Positions 5,504-6,641 of a stretch of 6,641 bases of DNA are shown piece by piece (positions within the stretch are counted from its first letter, which is position 1; each line of letters opens with the position of its first letter). A program made the position numbers and the translations under genes. The notes under the pieces are model-generated. The model saw only the letters and a list, made by a program, of their open reading frames with translations. It had not been told where the DNA came from and did no database searches. The stretch lies in contig CALITV010000174.1 of assembly GCA_938048925.1 (NCBI GenBank), forward strand, positions 1 to 6,641, given 5' to 3'. The stretch comes from an uncultured bacterium (GTDB taxonomy: Bacteria > UBP6 > UBA1177 > JAKLFG01).

Positions 5504-6641
5504 ATGCGCCCGATCATTCTGTTTCTTTTCCTCGGTATGTTCTTTTCTCTCCCGCTCCGGGCACAGGCGGTGACAGCAGAGGCATCCGATACCGCCGGTG
5601 CGCCCGCCGCACCGCCGGAGGAAAGTGCGGAGACAGCGCCGGAGGCGACCGCCGGATACCGGGTCGTCGTGAGCGTCAAGCGGGCCGAGGAGGAGGCATT
5701 CGAGACCAACCGATCCCTTTCGGTCGTTGACCGGGAGACCCTGCGGGAAAAAGCCTTCCGCTCGACCCCCGAGGCGCTCATGGAGACCGAGGGGGTGATG
5801 GTGCAAAAAACCAATCACGGCGGCGGTTCGCCGATACTGCGCGGACTTATCGGGCCGCAGGTGCTCGTCACAGTGGACGGGGTGCGGCTCAACAATTCGG
5901 TTTACCGCACCGGCCCGGTGCAGTATCTGAATCTCATCGATCCGTTGTCGCTCGAACGGATAGAGGTGCTCAAGGGGCCCGGCTCGGTCCTCTACGGGAG
6001 TGATGCGATGGGAGGCCTCATCGAACTGGTGCCGCTATCGCCCGCCCGTTTCCGGAAAAGCGACGGCTTCCAGTATCGCGCTAATACGCACGGCCGGTTC
6101 GCCTCGGCCGATCTGGGGGCCACCGGACACGCGGACGGCGGGATCGGCGTCGCCGGTTTCGGAGCGACGGCGGGTGTCACCTACAAAAATACCCGCAACC
6201 TCGTCGCGGGGGGCGACCCGTGGGGAGGACTTCTGCCCGGCATCAAAAAGGGAGAACAGCCGTGGAGCGCCCTCGATCAGGTCTCGGCGTTCGGCGTTAC
6301 CGAATACAACCTGCCGGGGCTCAAGGGGTGGCGTATCGCGGTCGCCGACATGTTCTCGCGGATCGATGACGCGGGGCGGACCGACCGGGTGCTCGACAAG
6401 CGGGGCGCCATCGCGGCGAGTCCCTCGCTGATGATGTACGACAATCTCGACAACCTCCTGTGGAGCCGCTTTTCACTCCGGATTGATCCGATACGGACAA
6501 ACGGCGACATCACGCTCTCATACCAGCCTTTCTTTGAGCGTGCCGATACGCGGACCCTCTCGGTGGACGACCTGCGGGAGGTGACCCGGATAACACGCAA
6601 CGAAACGATGGTCGATACGGTCGGGGTCGATGCGCGGTTCG
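5504..6641 (+). CDS. TonB-dependent outer-membrane receptor, N-terminal part (3' end outside window)
   Basis: The 379 visible codons begin with a signal peptide (hydrophobic 4-18, cleavage after AQA, Ala22) and an Ala/Pro/Glu-rich linker (23-50). A TonB-box-like YRVVVSVKR (52-60) comes next. The plug domain (about 66-177) shows VMVQKTNHGGGSPILRG (98-114), VLVTVDGVRLNN (120-131), LERIEVLKGPGSVLYGSDAMGG (150-171), and the barrel follows. The protein would move a large scarce substrate across the outer membrane using ExbBD-TonB energy. The QKTNHGGGSPILRG plug is the type I associate with haem/haemoglobin and siderophore receptors; the diagnostic barrel motifs are beyond the edge. GGAGG lies 6 nt before the ATG; an in-frame ATG at 5498 abuts the Shine-Dalgarno and is unlikely. 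It is divergent from the phosphatase cluster, sharing a 203-bp regulatory region with a Fur-like site nearest to this gene. Confidence 0.9.
   Translation, partial: MRPIILFLFLGMFFSLPLRAQAVTAEASDTAGAPAAPPEESAETAPEATAGYRVVVSVKRAEEEAFETNRSLSVVDRETLREKAFRSTPEALMETEGVMVQKTNHGGGSPILRGLIGPQVLVTVDGVRLNNSVYRTGPVQYLNLIDPLSLERIEVLKGPGSVLYGSDAMGGLIELVPLSPARFRKSDGFQYRANTHGRFASADLGATGHADGGIGVAGFGATAGVTYKNTRNLVAGGDPWGGLLPGIKKGEQPWSALDQVSAFGVTEYNLPGLKGWRIAVADMFSRIDDAGRTDRVLDKRGAIAASPSLMMYDNLDNLLWSRFSLRIDPIRTNGDITLSYQPFFERADTRTLSVDDLREVTRITRNETMVDTVGVDARF

Overview
The window looks like part of a phosphate-scavenging (Pho-type) locus from a Gram-negative bacterium. A five-gene minus-strand cluster faces away from one plus-strand outer-membrane receptor gene. 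The Gram-negative reading rests on a beta-barrel porin, a TonB-dependent receptor and several lipoprotein signal peptides. The secreted lipoproteins carry long Asp/Asn/Glu/Pro/Thr-rich linkers right after the lipidated cysteine. To me this style recalls metagenomic delta-proteobacterial or myxococcal-type genomes, but that placement is a guess. No taxonomic marker gene is present.

Minus strand, in transcription order: an OprO/OprP-like porin (5300-3774); after 15 bp, a lipoprotein metallophosphoesterase of the purple-acid-phosphatase-like type with a fibronectin-like domain (3758-2133); a 31-residue single-pass membrane protein not previously marked as a gene (2037-1942); a PhoD-family phosphatase/phosphodiesterase lipoprotein (1883-243); and the N-terminus of a further lipoprotein that runs off the left edge (182-1). 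All five have good Shine-Dalgarno sequences. I see no convincing terminator between them, so one transcript is plausible.

Plus strand: a TonB-dependent receptor (5504 to the right edge, 3' truncated) has a complete signal peptide and plug domain. The plug resembles haem/siderophore-type receptors.

The 203-bp divergent intergenic region (5301-5503) is the most informative non-coding part. Reading toward the porin, it holds five direct repeats of the form (C/T)T(C/A)AC at exactly 11-bp intervals. This is the architecture of PhoB/PhoP PHO boxes. Close to the receptor start lies a sequence with a good match to half of a Fur box and a weaker match to the other half.

Working model (inference): under phosphate limitation a PhoB-like regulator activates the cluster. 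Two lipid-anchored phosphatases of different families release phosphate from organic esters, and the porin admits phosphate or small phosphorylated molecules. The divergent receptor is probably iron-responsive or under joint control. That would make sense because PhoD and purple-acid-phosphatase-like enzymes use iron, but the receptor's substrate cannot be read from the part visible here.
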